From Candidatus Stahliibacteriota bacterium (lineage in GTDB: Bacteria; Hydrothermota; UBA3073): a stretch of 12,575 nucleotides of DNA. The stretch lies in contig DAOUSS010000023.1 in the NCBI GenBank assembly GCA_030627085.1, positions 1-12,575 of the forward strand, written 5' to 3'. The notes beneath the pieces were generated by a model that saw only the letters and a program-made list of their open reading frames with translations, ran no database searches and was not told the DNA's origin. Shown here piece by piece: positions 1 through 6,904 of the stretch (position 1 is its first letter; each line of letters starts with the position of its first letter). Made by a program: the position numbers and the translations under genes.

Positions 1-36
1 TACAAGCAAGAAAAACGCTGATAGAGAGTTTGAGCA

Positions 37-77
37 CACAGAGAATAATAAATATTATCTCTCTGTGTTCTCTGTGG
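37..77. repeat. Intergenic CACAGAGA hairpin repeat
   Basis: CACAGAGA-ATAATA at 37-50 pairs with TATTAT-C-TCTCTGTG at 53-67, a 14-bp stem with one bulged C and a 2-base loop. A further TTCTCTGTGG follows at 68-77. It lies ahead of the first small gene and is not followed by a T-run next to the stem, so it looks like a dispersed palindromic repeat more than a terminator. The first 18 bases read YKQEKR before TGA at 19-21 and could be the tail of an upstream gene, but this is too short to support. Confidence 0.55.
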
Positions 78-118
78 TTAAATTTTTGACAATACTCACA
101 AAACAAAAAGGAGAAGAT

Positions 119-271
119 ATGTGGCAGTGCTGGGTGATGTTTTATATAGGATTATGGATTCTTGCTTCAGGAATTATGTACGGCGGAAGCATAAAATTCT
201 CAAACATTGTGTTCGGAGGATTGATCGTAATCCTCTCCCTATGGGCAGGCATAAAAGCAAGGAACAGATAG
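119..271 (+). CDS. Small SPW-repeat-like membrane protein (50 aa)
   Basis: The start is ATG at 119, set by an AAGGAG ribosome site at about 108-113; a longer frame from GTG at 65 would run through the repeat hairpin and is unlikely. The 50-residue product begins MWQCWVMFYIGLWILASG and has two hydrophobic helices (about residues 3-20 and 26-43) ending in a basic tail, KARNR. The W-x4-GLW-x2-S pattern followed by a second helix with GGLIVILSLWAG resembles one unit of the SPW repeat family of small inner-membrane proteins, whose function is unknown. Its TAG stop directly abuts the ATG of the M50 protease gene, so the two are probably co-translated. That it assists or is cleaved by the protease is only a guess from position. 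Confidence 0.7.
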   Translation: MWQCWVMFYIGLWILASGIMYGGSIKFSNIVFGGLIVILSLWAGIKARNR

Positions 272-886
272 ATGCAAAAACTAACACACATAGTGATTCA
301 ACTGGCCATCCTTTTCTTCTCTATTATTGTGCATGAGGTTTCACACGGATATGCAGCACTCAGAAGCGGTGATCCTACGGCAAAATACTCTGGAAGACTA
401 ACCCTGAATCCACTTCGCCATATAGACCCATTTGGAACAATAGTGCTTCCGATCCTTCTCATCCTTATGAGATCGCCGTTCCTTATAGGCTGGGCGAAAC
501 CCGTGCCTATCAATCCGTATTACCTCCGTAATCCCAAGAAGGATATGGCGAAGATAGGTGCAGCAGGACCGCTCTCAAACCTCGGACTTGCCATAATATT
601 TGCAATTATTTATAGAATAACGGGGATGGGGTTTATTTCATTTTTTCTCTTGTATGCGGTCTTTATAAATCTTCTTCTTTTTCTGTTTAATCTCGTCCCT
701 GTTCCTCCTCTGGATGGCTCAAGAATAGTTGCCGGGTTTCTTACACATGACGCGTATGAAAAATATATGAGAATAGAACCCTATGGCTTTATCATAGTCT
801 TTGCACTTCTATTCCTGCTATTTAATAGTGTGCTCATTCCGGCAGTCCGTCTTATGTGCAGGTTGCTTACAGGAGTTGTAATATAA
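272..886 (+). CDS. Site-2-type membrane metalloprotease, peptidase M50 family
   Basis: This is a 204-residue polytopic membrane protein. The zinc-binding HEVSH motif lies in the first helix (residues 21-25, E22 catalytic). A second conserved block, AAGPLSNL at 97-104, and the third-ligand block NLVPVPPLDGSR at 140-151 (D148) complete the M50B active-site signature. Family members cut transmembrane substrates within the bilayer, releasing regulators or clearing signal-peptide remnants. There is no PDZ domain and no CBS domain, so it belongs to the compact rhomboid-sized M50 group found next to housekeeping genes in many bacteria. The start is ATG at 272, immediately after the TAG of the upstream small gene, which implies translational coupling. 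The substrate cannot be inferred from the sequence. All motif residues are intact, so an active enzyme is expected. Confidence 0.9.
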   Translation: MQKLTHIVIQLAILFFSIIVHEVSHGYAALRSGDPTAKYSGRLTLNPLRHIDPFGTIVLPILLILMRSPFLIGWAKPVPINPYYLRNPKKDMAKIGAAGPLSNLGLAIIFAIIYRITGMGFISFFLLYAVFINLLLFLFNLVPVPPLDGSRIVAGFLTHDAYEKYMRIEPYGFIIVFALLFLLFNSVLIPAVRLMCRLLTGVVI

Positions 887-888
887 TA

Positions 889-1842
889 ATGAAGGCAAAA
901 AAAATTTGTCTATTCCTGTTTCTATTTGTTTCCCTATCAAATTGTGCAAAGAAAGGTCCTCCTACCTCTCCTGATAAAACCCCGCCATCTTTGTCATCTG
1001 TGGAAGTAGTCGACCACAATCACATAGAGGTAATCTTTAACGAGGACATTCAAACACAACCCGCCGAAAGCCTCTCAAATATCATAACGGATGGACTTCA
1101 TATTCTTGCCTCTGTGGCAATGGGAAAGAAAATCTTTCTCACCACCGCTGATATGGACACGGTGGAGTATAAAATTAGATTGTTGAATATTAGAGATATT
1201 TCAGGAAACGGAAAAGACGAATATAAAACCAAATTTAGAGGGACCCTACAGGAGGATACCATACCACCCGCTATTGCGAGAGCTCCATCCGCGACTATCA
1301 GAAATACACCGTCGGATACGAACTTCACAGTAAAATTTACAGAACAGATCGATAATTTCCGCACCTACATCATGCCTGAGGCAAAGATGGATTACAATTG
1401 CAATAAAGCAAAAACCGAGATCAAATTTAAAATCTCTGCAATAGACACACTAACTGTCTATCATCTTTACGGAGTATTCTGGGACAAGGCGGGAAATTCC
1501 AAAAAGCTTGAAATCATCTTTACGAGGGAGAAAAATCTTCCACTTATATGGTTAAAAGGAATGATAGAGGATTCGACTGTTCTGCTTATGACCCAGAACG
1601 GAAGGCTTTCTCAGTTTACCGTATCTGACAGTATGGGCAATTTTATCCTTCAGAATCTCTATCCCGGTGATTATACCTTGTTTGGAAAAGATAAAAATAT
1701 GTATTTCTCCTCAGATATATTTACACTATCCTTTTCAAAAGAGGAAGTAAAATTGTATCCTATAGACCAAGAGAAGATGAACAGCAGAATGCTACAGACC
1801 TTAAACTCTCTTTACGAGATTTACATTGAAGATATTAAATGA
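889..1842 (+). CDS. Lipoprotein with SbsA-like Ig domains and a carboxypeptidase-regulatory-like domain
   Basis: I chose ATG at 889 over the upstream in-frame ATG at 856, which lies inside the M50 gene, because it gives a clean lipoprotein signal: MKAKK, a hydrophobic core of Leu/Phe, then LSNC with the lipidated Cys at residue 19. AGGAG at 871-875 is a distant possible ribosome site. The 317-residue product has a Pro-rich linker, then DKTPP at residue 29 opening a bacterial Ig-like (Big_5/SbsA type) domain to about residue 118. A second such unit opens with DTIPP at 123. A C-terminal beta-sandwich from about residue 217 carries the SDSMGNF...L.PGDYTL pattern of carboxypeptidase-regulatory-like domains. 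These folds bind or space proteins and carry no catalytic site here. It is probably anchored to the outer or inner membrane facing the periplasm. Its stop overlaps the next start (ATGA). The specific role is unknown. Confidence 0.8.
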   Translation: MKAKKICLFLFLFVSLSNCAKKGPPTSPDKTPPSLSSVEVVDHNHIEVIFNEDIQTQPAESLSNIITDGLHILASVAMGKKIFLTTADMDTVEYKIRLLNIRDISGNGKDEYKTKFRGTLQEDTIPPAIARAPSATIRNTPSDTNFTVKFTEQIDNFRTYIMPEAKMDYNCNKAKTEIKFKISAIDTLTVYHLYGVFWDKAGNSKKLEIIFTREKNLPLIWLKGMIEDSTVLLMTQNGRLSQFTVSDSMGNFILQNLYPGDYTLFGKDKNMYFSSDIFTLSFSKEEVKLYPIDQEKMNSRMLQTLNSLYEIYIEDIK

Positions 1843-2432
1843 CAACATCAGTTACATTACTTCTCATATCTATGTTTGCCGGGGTTGTTGAACGAATACT
1901 CCAATCAGGCCTCAAGGGACCCATTACGGTATTCTTAATATCGATGTTGCCGGTGTCTGAATTGAGGGGCGCTATTCCAGTTGCAATTCATACATTTAAG
2001 ATGTCTATCCCCTATGGTTATATCGTGTCTGTGATTGGTAATCTGATACCGCCTATTCTAATTCTGTTGTTTCTGGGTCCATTCTCTAAGTTTCTGTCAA
2101 GATGGAGACCTTTTAGAACCTTTTTTAACTGGTTATTCTCATATACAAAATCGCGATCTTTAATCGTCGAAAACTACAAAACCATTGGCCTTACAATCTT
2201 TGTGGCAATACCACTGCCAATAACAGGCGCCTGGACCGGTTCAATAGCAGCGTTTCTTTTGGGTATGGACCTCAAATATGCAATGATTGGCATACTTGCC
2301 GGCGTGTTGACTGCTGGCGTCATCGTGACTTTGATATCCTGTCTCTCCTTGATGGGTGTTATAATAGGTGTAATTCTACTTCTTTCAATAGGGGGAATTG
2401 GCTTCATACTGCAAAAGAAGGGCAGAAGGTGA
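1839..2432 (+). CDS. COG2426 / small multidrug-export-like membrane protein (PF06695)
   Basis: This 197-residue integral membrane protein starts at ATG 1839, overlapping the lipoprotein stop by four bases, so translation is probably coupled. Two re-entrant-loop-like motifs identify the family: PVSELRGAIP at residues 38-47 and PLPITGAWTG at 125-134, each embedded between hydrophobic helices and followed by Gly-rich membrane segments. Proteins of this family are called putative small multidrug exporters, but transport has hardly been tested and the duplicated xxRGAIP/GAWTG motifs recall DedA-like topology. It is the last gene of the four-gene cluster; the yidC promoter begins eight bases after its stop. 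I am confident of the family but not of the substrate. Confidence 0.85.
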   Translation: MTTSVTLLLISMFAGVVERILQSGLKGPITVFLISMLPVSELRGAIPVAIHTFKMSIPYGYIVSVIGNLIPPILILLFLGPFSKFLSRWRPFRTFFNWLFSYTKSRSLIVENYKTIGLTIFVAIPLPITGAWTGSIAAFLLGMDLKYAMIGILAGVLTAGVIVTLISCLSLMGVIIGVILLLSIGGIGFILQKKGRR

Positions 2433-2439
2433 TTTTTTC

Positions 2440-2468
2440 TTGACTTTTACCTGTTTTTATGTTATAAT
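2440..2468 (+). promoter_or_regulatory. Strong sigma-70-type promoter for yidC
   Basis: TTGACT at 2440-2445 and TATAAT at 2463-2468 are separated by 17 bases, a near-perfect housekeeping promoter. Transcription should begin around 2475-2478, and the yidC ATG is at 2478, so the message would have no or almost no 5' leader. No Shine-Dalgarno sequence is present between the -10 box and the ATG. Confidence 0.85.
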
Positions 2469-2477
2469 AATCTATCT

Positions 2478-4094
2478 ATGGATAAAACTAACTTTCTTGC
2501 CGTAATACTCATCATTGTACTTCTGGTGGTCTGGAACATCTTTATGATGCAAAGGATGAGGTCCACACCTCCAGCAGCAGAAATAGAGGCACCCGATACT
2601 ACCCGTGTAGAAGAGGTAAAGCCTGTAATTGAAGAGAAGCGACCACTTTCTGTAACCGCAAAGCTCGATACAATAGAGACGCCTCTTGTCTTTGCAGTAT
2701 TTTCAAATATAGGTGGAAGTGTTGTAGAATATACACTCAAAAAATACAAATACCATAAGAAGGGTTTCGTCCAACTCATACCGCCCGGACAAAGATGTGT
2801 CACCGATATAATAAGAATGGACGGCAAGACCTATGACCTGAAAAACTCTGTCTACTCCATTAAAGAAAGAGACGAGAATTCTATCACATATATCCTTCGT
2901 TTGGGTGATGGTAAAGAGCTCATAAAGAAATACACATTTTCTAATACAGATTATGCTGCCTTGCTTTCCCTGGATCTTCCCGTAATTGAAGATTACATTG
3001 TTGCCTGGGATGGCGGACTTCTCTTTACAGAGAAAAACCAGCAAGATGAGTTGAGATTTTTTTCAGCAGTTGCCTTTACAGAAGGCGGACCTATATCTAC
3101 CTCCTTATCCTCGCTCTCGTATGAGGGTGAAGAGATTCCCTCTATGGCATTGAAATGGGTAGGGATCAAGAATAAATATTTTCTTGCCTCCATAATTCCA
3201 AAGAAAGCAGAGGTAAAAGGTGTCAAAATGAGGAGATTCAGTAAATCTCCTCCTCGTGGAGGAGGTTGTATCCCTGGTGGCAGAGGATGCAGCCCTACAG
3301 GAGGAAAAACTATCAATCCCGACGATGCAAGGATGGGCGTATATCTCACAACAAGACCCGAATCCACATTGGAATATCTACTTTTTATTGGCCCTCTCGA
3401 CTATCAACTTCTTTCATCCTATAAAATAGGGCTTGAACATGCCTGTTATATGGGATGGAAATTTATAAAACCTATATCTCGTGCTATATTATTTGTAATT
3501 ATGTTCTTTGGTCGCTTTATGCCAAATTACGGATTGGTCGTCATTCTATTTGCCCTTTTAATATCCTTCATATTCTATCCGATAACATCGTTTAGTCAGA
3601 AGACCATGAGGAAGACAGCAGAAATTCAACCGAAGCTTCTCGCCCTTCAGAAAAAGTACAAGAAAGACCCTCAGAGACTAAATAAGGAAACAATGGAACT
3701 TTATAGGAAATCCGGGGTTAACCCAATGAGTGGTTGTTTGCCATTACTGATACAGATGCCTATATTCTTTGCACTTTATGCCATACTTCAGACCACGATA
3801 AACCTGAGAGGTGCAGAGTTTGTGGGCTGGTTAAAAGATCTCTCACAACCCGATCCATATTTTGTCTTACCTATTCTTATGGGAATAACTATGTTTCTCC
3901 AGCAGAAAATTATGGGGACACAAGCAACGCATGGGGAGAGTCAGCGAATGCTAACTTACATGATGCCCATATTTCTTACATTTATATTTCTCTCCCTCCC
4001 ATCAGGAATAGTTTTATATTGGTTATCTTATAATATCTTTACTATAGCACAGTTGTCCTATCTCAAGCGAAAGATACAACCCGTAATACAGTAA
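2478..4094 (+). CDS. yidC: Membrane protein insertase YidC
   Basis: YidC inserts and folds inner-membrane proteins, alone or with SecYEG. The 538-residue product has an N-terminal helix (about residues 6-24), a large periplasmic beta-rich domain, and the Oxa1-type five-helix core from about residue 318 to the end. The core contains the coiled C1 loop (FSQKTMRKTAEIQPKLLALQKKYKKD), the GVNPMSGCLPLLIQMPIFFALY block and the PSGIVLYW final helix. Two oddities stand out. Residues 252-277 are a Gly/Pro/Cys-rich stretch encoded by palindromic DNA and look like an in-frame insertion in the periplasmic domain. Residue 363 (TCC, 3564-3566) is Ser where the basic residue of the hydrophilic groove, R366 in E. 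coli, is expected by alignment of S-F-I-F-Y-P with R-G-I-M-Y-P. The gene has its own promoter and no ribosome site. It is not beside rnpA/rpmH here. Confidence 0.97.
   Translation: MDKTNFLAVILIIVLLVVWNIFMMQRMRSTPPAAEIEAPDTTRVEEVKPVIEEKRPLSVTAKLDTIETPLVFAVFSNIGGSVVEYTLKKYKYHKKGFVQLIPPGQRCVTDIIRMDGKTYDLKNSVYSIKERDENSITYILRLGDGKELIKKYTFSNTDYAALLSLDLPVIEDYIVAWDGGLLFTEKNQQDELRFFSAVAFTEGGPISTSLSSLSYEGEEIPSMALKWVGIKNKYFLASIIPKKAEVKGVKMRRFSKSPPRGGGCIPGGRGCSPTGGKTINPDDARMGVYLTTRPESTLEYLLFIGPLDYQLLSSYKIGLEHACYMGWKFIKPISRAILFVIMFFGRFMPNYGLVVILFALLISFIFYPITSFSQKTMRKTAEIQPKLLALQKKYKKDPQRLNKETMELYRKSGVNPMSGCLPLLIQMPIFFALYAILQTTINLRGAEFVGWLKDLSQPDPYFVLPILMGITMFLQQKIMGTQATHGESQRMLTYMMPIFLTFIFLSLPSGIVLYWLSYNIFTIAQLSYLKRKIQPVIQ
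3230..3305. repeat. Palindromic element carried in frame inside yidC
   Basis: GAGGAGATT (3230-3238) pairs with AATCTCCTC (3244-3252) as a 9-bp stem with a 5-base loop. Overlapping it, CCTCCTC (3249-3255) pairs with GAGGAGG (3259-3265) across GTG. A further CCTG...CAGG arm and a GGAGGA end lie at about 3272-3305. The segment is much richer in G and C than the surrounding gene and encodes RRFSKSPPRGGGCIPGGRGC followed by SPTGGK. It resembles coding-sequence-tolerated palindromic elements such as those of Rickettsia, but membership in any family is inferred. Confidence 0.6.
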
Positions 4095-4104
4095 TTAACA
4101 AATT

Positions 4105-4194
4105 GGACGCAGATAGACGCAGAAAGACGCAGATAAATAAAAAGAAAATTTTTTGAAAATAAATAACCCGTGTTAATCTGCGTAAATCAGCGTC
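4105..4194. repeat. ACGCAGAT inverted repeat element between yidC and the DUF3467 gene
   Basis: Three spaced ACGCAGA units (4107-4113, 4117-4123, 4127-4133) face inverted copies at 4176-4183 (ATCTGCGT) and 4186-4194 (ATCAGCGTC, one mismatch), around an AT-rich centre of about 40 bases. The arms could fold as a long imperfect hairpin, like a miniature inverted-repeat element. No open frame lies in it. Half-copies of the same ACGCAGAT word recur at 7851-7860 and 7909-7918 upstream of rpsO. Confidence 0.65.
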
Positions 4195-4243
4195 TAAATA
4201 ACAATTCTGATTTTTGATATTTGATTTTTTTTATGGGGGGTTT

Positions 4244-4540
4244 ATGGAAGAACAACCAAAAGGACAGAGAGTAGAGATAGAACTTCCCGAAGATGCAGCA
4301 CAGGGAATATATTCTAATCTTGTAATAGTAAGTCATTCACCTTCTGAATTTGTTCTTGATTTTACAAGGATACTGCCCGGCTTGAAAAAGGCAAAGGTAT
4401 ATTCACGAATAATTCTTTCTCCTAAGCATGCAAAATCTCTATTGAAAACATTGGGCGACAATATAAACAAATTTGAGGAAAAGTTTGGTGAGATAAAAAT
4501 AGACGACACAACGAAAAAAGAGATAGGATTTCAGGCATAA
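4244..4540 (+). CDS. DUF3467 family protein
   Basis: The start is ATG at 4244, three bases after a GGGGGG run (4235-4240) that may serve as the ribosome site; an in-frame TTG at 4214 is less likely. The 98-residue soluble protein matches the DUF3467 pattern along its length: a charged IELPEDAAQGIYSNLVIVSH opening, the SPSEFVLDFTRILPGLKKAKV core, the SRIILSPKHAKSLLKTLGDN block and an EEKFGEI tail. Family members are small cytoplasmic proteins present in many bacteria, archaea and some phages, with no established biochemical role. The core motif SNL...SPSEF.LDF is fully conserved, so it is probably functional. It lies 28 bases before accB and is likely co-transcribed with it; a shared role cannot be inferred. 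Confidence 0.88.
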   Translation: MEEQPKGQRVEIELPEDAAQGIYSNLVIVSHSPSEFVLDFTRILPGLKKAKVYSRIILSPKHAKSLLKTLGDNINKFEEKFGEIKIDDTTKKEIGFQA

Positions 4541-4568
4541 ATCATTTTAATCTTACAGCGAGGTGGTT

Positions 4569-5009
4569 ATGAACCTGAATTTATTAAAAAAACTGATTGA
4601 CCTTGTTGAGAAACGCGATATTCAGGAACTGGAGGTGCAAGAAGGTGAATTGAAAATACGCATAAACAAGGGCAAGTCACAAGAATTTACTCCGGGTATT
4701 ATACAGGTTCCTTCTCCTTCAAAACAGGAAACGCCTCTTGTTTCAGAAGAGAAAAAGGAAACAACCAAATTTATACCGATAAAGGCTCCAATGGTCGGAA
4801 CATTTTACCGGGCGCCTGCGCCAGGTGCTCCACCCTATGTAGAAACCGGAGATACAGTAACACCAGGGAAGGTTGTATGTGTAATAGAGGCTATGAAGGT
4901 AATGAACGAGATAGAGTCAGAGGTTTCCGGTAAAATTGTAAAGGTGCTCGTGGAAAATGAAAAATCAGTGGAGTTTGGACAGGAATTGTTCCTCGTAGAA
5001 CCAATTTAA
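4569..5009 (+). CDS. accB: Biotin carboxyl carrier protein of acetyl-CoA carboxylase
   Basis: AccB carries biotin between the biotin carboxylase (AccC) and carboxyltransferase subunits in the first committed step of fatty-acid synthesis. The 146-residue protein has the usual N-terminal segment (LLKKLIDLVEKRDIQELEVQEG), a Pro/Lys-rich linker at about residues 42-68, and a C-terminal biotinyl domain from about residue 72. The biotinylation motif IEAMKVMNEIES places the modified lysine at K110. ATG 4569 is chosen because GAGGTGG (4560-4566) lies directly before it; the in-frame GTG at 4563 sits within that ribosome site. Unusually for accB, accC does not follow; a PorV-like gene does. Length and motif are typical, so the gene appears intact. 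Confidence 0.95.
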   Translation: MNLNLLKKLIDLVEKRDIQELEVQEGELKIRINKGKSQEFTPGIIQVPSPSKQETPLVSEEKKETTKFIPIKAPMVGTFYRAPAPGAPPYVETGDTVTPGKVVCVIEAMKVMNEIESEVSGKIVKVLVENEKSVEFGQELFLVEPI

Positions 5010-5030
5010 AAATCAGTCCATCATCCCTAT

Positions 5031-5068
5031 ATCTATGTTTGTCTGTTTGTCTTGTATGTCTGTTGTTT
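5031..5068. repeat. Short TTTGTCT octamer repeat before the PorV-like gene
   Basis: TTTGTCTG (5038-5045) is followed directly by TTTGTCTT (5046-5053) and GTATGTCTG (5054-5062), an imperfect period-8 stretch rich in T and G in the accB to PorV gap. I see no terminator there and only a weak TATAAA (5082-5087) without a matching -35 box. Confidence 0.4.
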
Positions 5069-5108
5069 TTAACCTATCAATTATAAATTAATCTAAGGGG
5101 GTATAGAT

Positions 5109-6146
5109 ATGGCAAAAAAAATGATAATGGGGATGGTGGTGGGAATTATACTTCTGATATCTTTTCCGCTTTACGGCGCAGCCTCACAGGCAGGCGCTAT
5201 ATTTCTGGCGATCTATCCGGGGGCAAGGCCTAATGGTATGGGGACTTGCTTTACTGCAATTGCGGATGATGCTATGGCAACATATTATAATGATGCGGGT
5301 ATGGCATTCCAAGATAAAACTGACATTACGCTTATGCACGCAAACTGGCTTCCTGGTCTATACCCTGATATGTACTACGAGTATATAGGAGGTATCCACG
5401 AGTTCCCGGGAATTGGAAAAATCGGAGCTAATTTCACATATCTTACCACCGGAACAACAGTAGCAGTAGATGAAAAGGGAGATCCGATTCCCGGAGGTGT
5501 CTTCTCGAGTTTTGACCTCGCTGTTAAGCTTTCATACGCCACAAAGTTATACGAAAATCTATCTATAGGTGTAGGAGGAAAGCTTATCTACAGTTATCTT
5601 GTTCCAAGATGGATCATTGAAAGAATATGGGGAATGGAACAAAGGGGTGGGGGAACGGGTACATCATGGGCTATCGATCTATCTATGTTCTATAAAACAT
5701 ACCTTGATGGATTGAATATCGGTCTATCACTCCAGAATATCGGCCCCAATATAAGTTATTTGGAATCAGGAGGGTCGGATCCACTTCCCCGCACATTCAG
5801 ACTGGGCATCGCATACTCCCCTATCCATACACGGATAAATAAACTTACTCTGACAACCGAACTGACAAAGATACTGGTGGGGATAACCCGAGATATAAAT
5901 GATGAGTGGGAAGACACCTGGAAGGGAATCGGTATAGAGTATACACTCTCCGAGTTTCTCTCTGTAAGGGGTGGATATTTCTGGGATACAGTTGGAGAAA
6001 GAGTTGGCCCCACATTTGGTGGAGGAATAAGATTTGCGAATTTTGAGTTTGATATTGGGGTTGATTCCGAAATATATGATTTCCCAACCAATAATTACAG
6101 ACTCTCGCTGTATTACTTTATCAAGCCCGGTTCTTCATCCAATTAA
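5109..6146 (+). CDS. PorV/PorQ-family outer-membrane beta-barrel protein
   Basis: The 345-residue product starts at ATG 5109 behind a clear AAGGGGG ribosome site (5095-5101). It has a signal peptide (MAKK, then a hydrophobic core ending near AASQ, residues 24-27), followed by the PorV-type opening AIFLAIYPGARPNGMGTCFTA with ADDAMATYYNDAGMAF, a hallmark of the PorV/PorQ and UPF0164 barrels. The rest is alternating aromatic/hydrophobic beta strands with Gly-Asn turns, LQNIGPNISY and VRGGYFWD among them, ending in a strand LSLYYFIK. In Bacteroidota PorV is the shuttle and attachment protein of type IX secretion; homologues elsewhere in diderm candidate phyla are of unknown function. No other type IX genes are in the window, so a secretion role is only possible. 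It is followed 11 bases later by truB. Confidence 0.85.
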   Translation: MAKKMIMGMVVGIILLISFPLYGAASQAGAIFLAIYPGARPNGMGTCFTAIADDAMATYYNDAGMAFQDKTDITLMHANWLPGLYPDMYYEYIGGIHEFPGIGKIGANFTYLTTGTTVAVDEKGDPIPGGVFSSFDLAVKLSYATKLYENLSIGVGGKLIYSYLVPRWIIERIWGMEQRGGGTGTSWAIDLSMFYKTYLDGLNIGLSLQNIGPNISYLESGGSDPLPRTFRLGIAYSPIHTRINKLTLTTELTKILVGITRDINDEWEDTWKGIGIEYTLSEFLSVRGGYFWDTVGERVGPTFGGGIRFANFEFDIGVDSEIYDFPTNNYRLSLYYFIKPGSSSN

Positions 6147-6157
6147 TTTCTGCTATT

Positions 6158-6832
6158 ATGAACGGTCTTCTTGTGGTCAACAAACCGGTTTCGTGGAGCT
6201 CTTTTGACATTGTAAAACTGATAAGAAAGATTATCGGGATAAAGAAAATCGGTCATACAGGTACGCTTGACAAAGAGGCATCGGGTGTCTTGCTTATTTG
6301 TACAGAAAAGGCTACCAAACTTGTAGAAAAGTTCATGGATAAGGAAAAGGAATACGAGGTAGAGGGCAAGCTTGGCGAAAAAACAGATACGGATGATGCA
6401 TCAGGAAAGGTAATAGAGAAAAAAACAATCGGGAATATACCATTGAGTAATTTCAAACGGGTAATTGGAGAATTTGTGGGTGAGATATATCAAATTCCAC
6501 CAATGTATTCCGCGATAAGAGTAGATGGCAAGAGACTTTACAAAATTGCACGAAGCGGAAAAACAGTAAAAAGAAAACCAAGAAAGGTCTTTGTGAAGAG
6601 TATAGACCTTCTCTCCTATTCTTTGCCATATTTCAAACTCAAAGTGGTATGTGGAAAGGGTTTTTATATACGGGCACTGGTGAGGGACATAGGAGATAGA
6701 CTTGGTGTTGGAGCTTATACAAAAAATCTTGTAAGGACAAGGATAGGAGAGTATACACTTCACGATGCTCTAACGATAGATGAATTGAGAAACAGGGATA
6801 AAATCATCTCAAAATACATCCCACTTGACTAA
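6158..6832 (+). CDS. truB: tRNA pseudouridine(55) synthase TruB
   Basis: TruB converts U55 of the T-loop of most tRNAs to pseudouridine. The 224-residue protein shows the N-terminal GLLVVNKPVSWSSFD motif, the catalytic block GHTGTLDKEASGVLLI with the nucleophile at D38, the EKEYEV strand and TDTDDASGKV segment, IPPMYSAIRVDGKRLYKIAR, and the VRDIGDRLGVGAYTKNLVRTRIGEY tail. The usual Pro after the catalytic Asp is Lys39 here, a tolerated but uncommon change. The protein lacks the extra C-terminal domain found in longer TruBs and stops after the core. No ribosome site precedes ATG 6158, which lies 11 bases after the PorV-like stop, so it is probably read by coupling. It heads the conserved truB-ribF-rpsO-pnp order. 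Confidence 0.96.
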   Translation: MNGLLVVNKPVSWSSFDIVKLIRKIIGIKKIGHTGTLDKEASGVLLICTEKATKLVEKFMDKEKEYEVEGKLGEKTDTDDASGKVIEKKTIGNIPLSNFKRVIGEFVGEIYQIPPMYSAIRVDGKRLYKIARSGKTVKRKPRKVFVKSIDLLSYSLPYFKLKVVCGKGFYIRALVRDIGDRLGVGAYTKNLVRTRIGEYTLHDALTIDELRNRDKIISKYIPLD

Positions 6833-6849
6833 ATTTAAAAAGAGCCATC

Positions 6850-6868
6850 CCTGCCTGCGGTAGGCAGG
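6850..6868. repeat. CCTGCCT hairpin between truB and ribF, possible terminator
   Basis: CCTGCCT (6850-6856) pairs perfectly with AGGCAGG (6862-6868) around GCGGT. TTTGATTTTT follows at once, so the hairpin could act as a weak intrinsic terminator reducing ribF transcription. It is equally consistent with a dispersed palindromic repeat. Confidence 0.5.
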
Positions 6869-6904
6869 TTTGATTTTTAATATTTACATTTTACTTAAGT
6901 GGCA

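Noticed and set aside
86..91. Perfect TTGACA upstream of the first small gene
   Set aside because: No -10-like box lies 15-19 bases downstream; the region there is AAAAAGGAG, the ribosome site.
2..118. Frame open from the left edge into the 50-residue protein
   Set aside because: It reads through a hairpin repeat, has low-complexity composition, and the ribosome site marks ATG 119 as the start.
3734..4033. 99-residue plus-strand frame inside yidC
   Set aside because: It lies fully within the conserved YidC core in another frame, with no ribosome site or recognisable family.
6154..6159. TGC-TATTAT resembling an extended -10 box at truB
   Set aside because: It overlaps the truB ATG and has no -35 box; a transcript from it would begin inside the gene.
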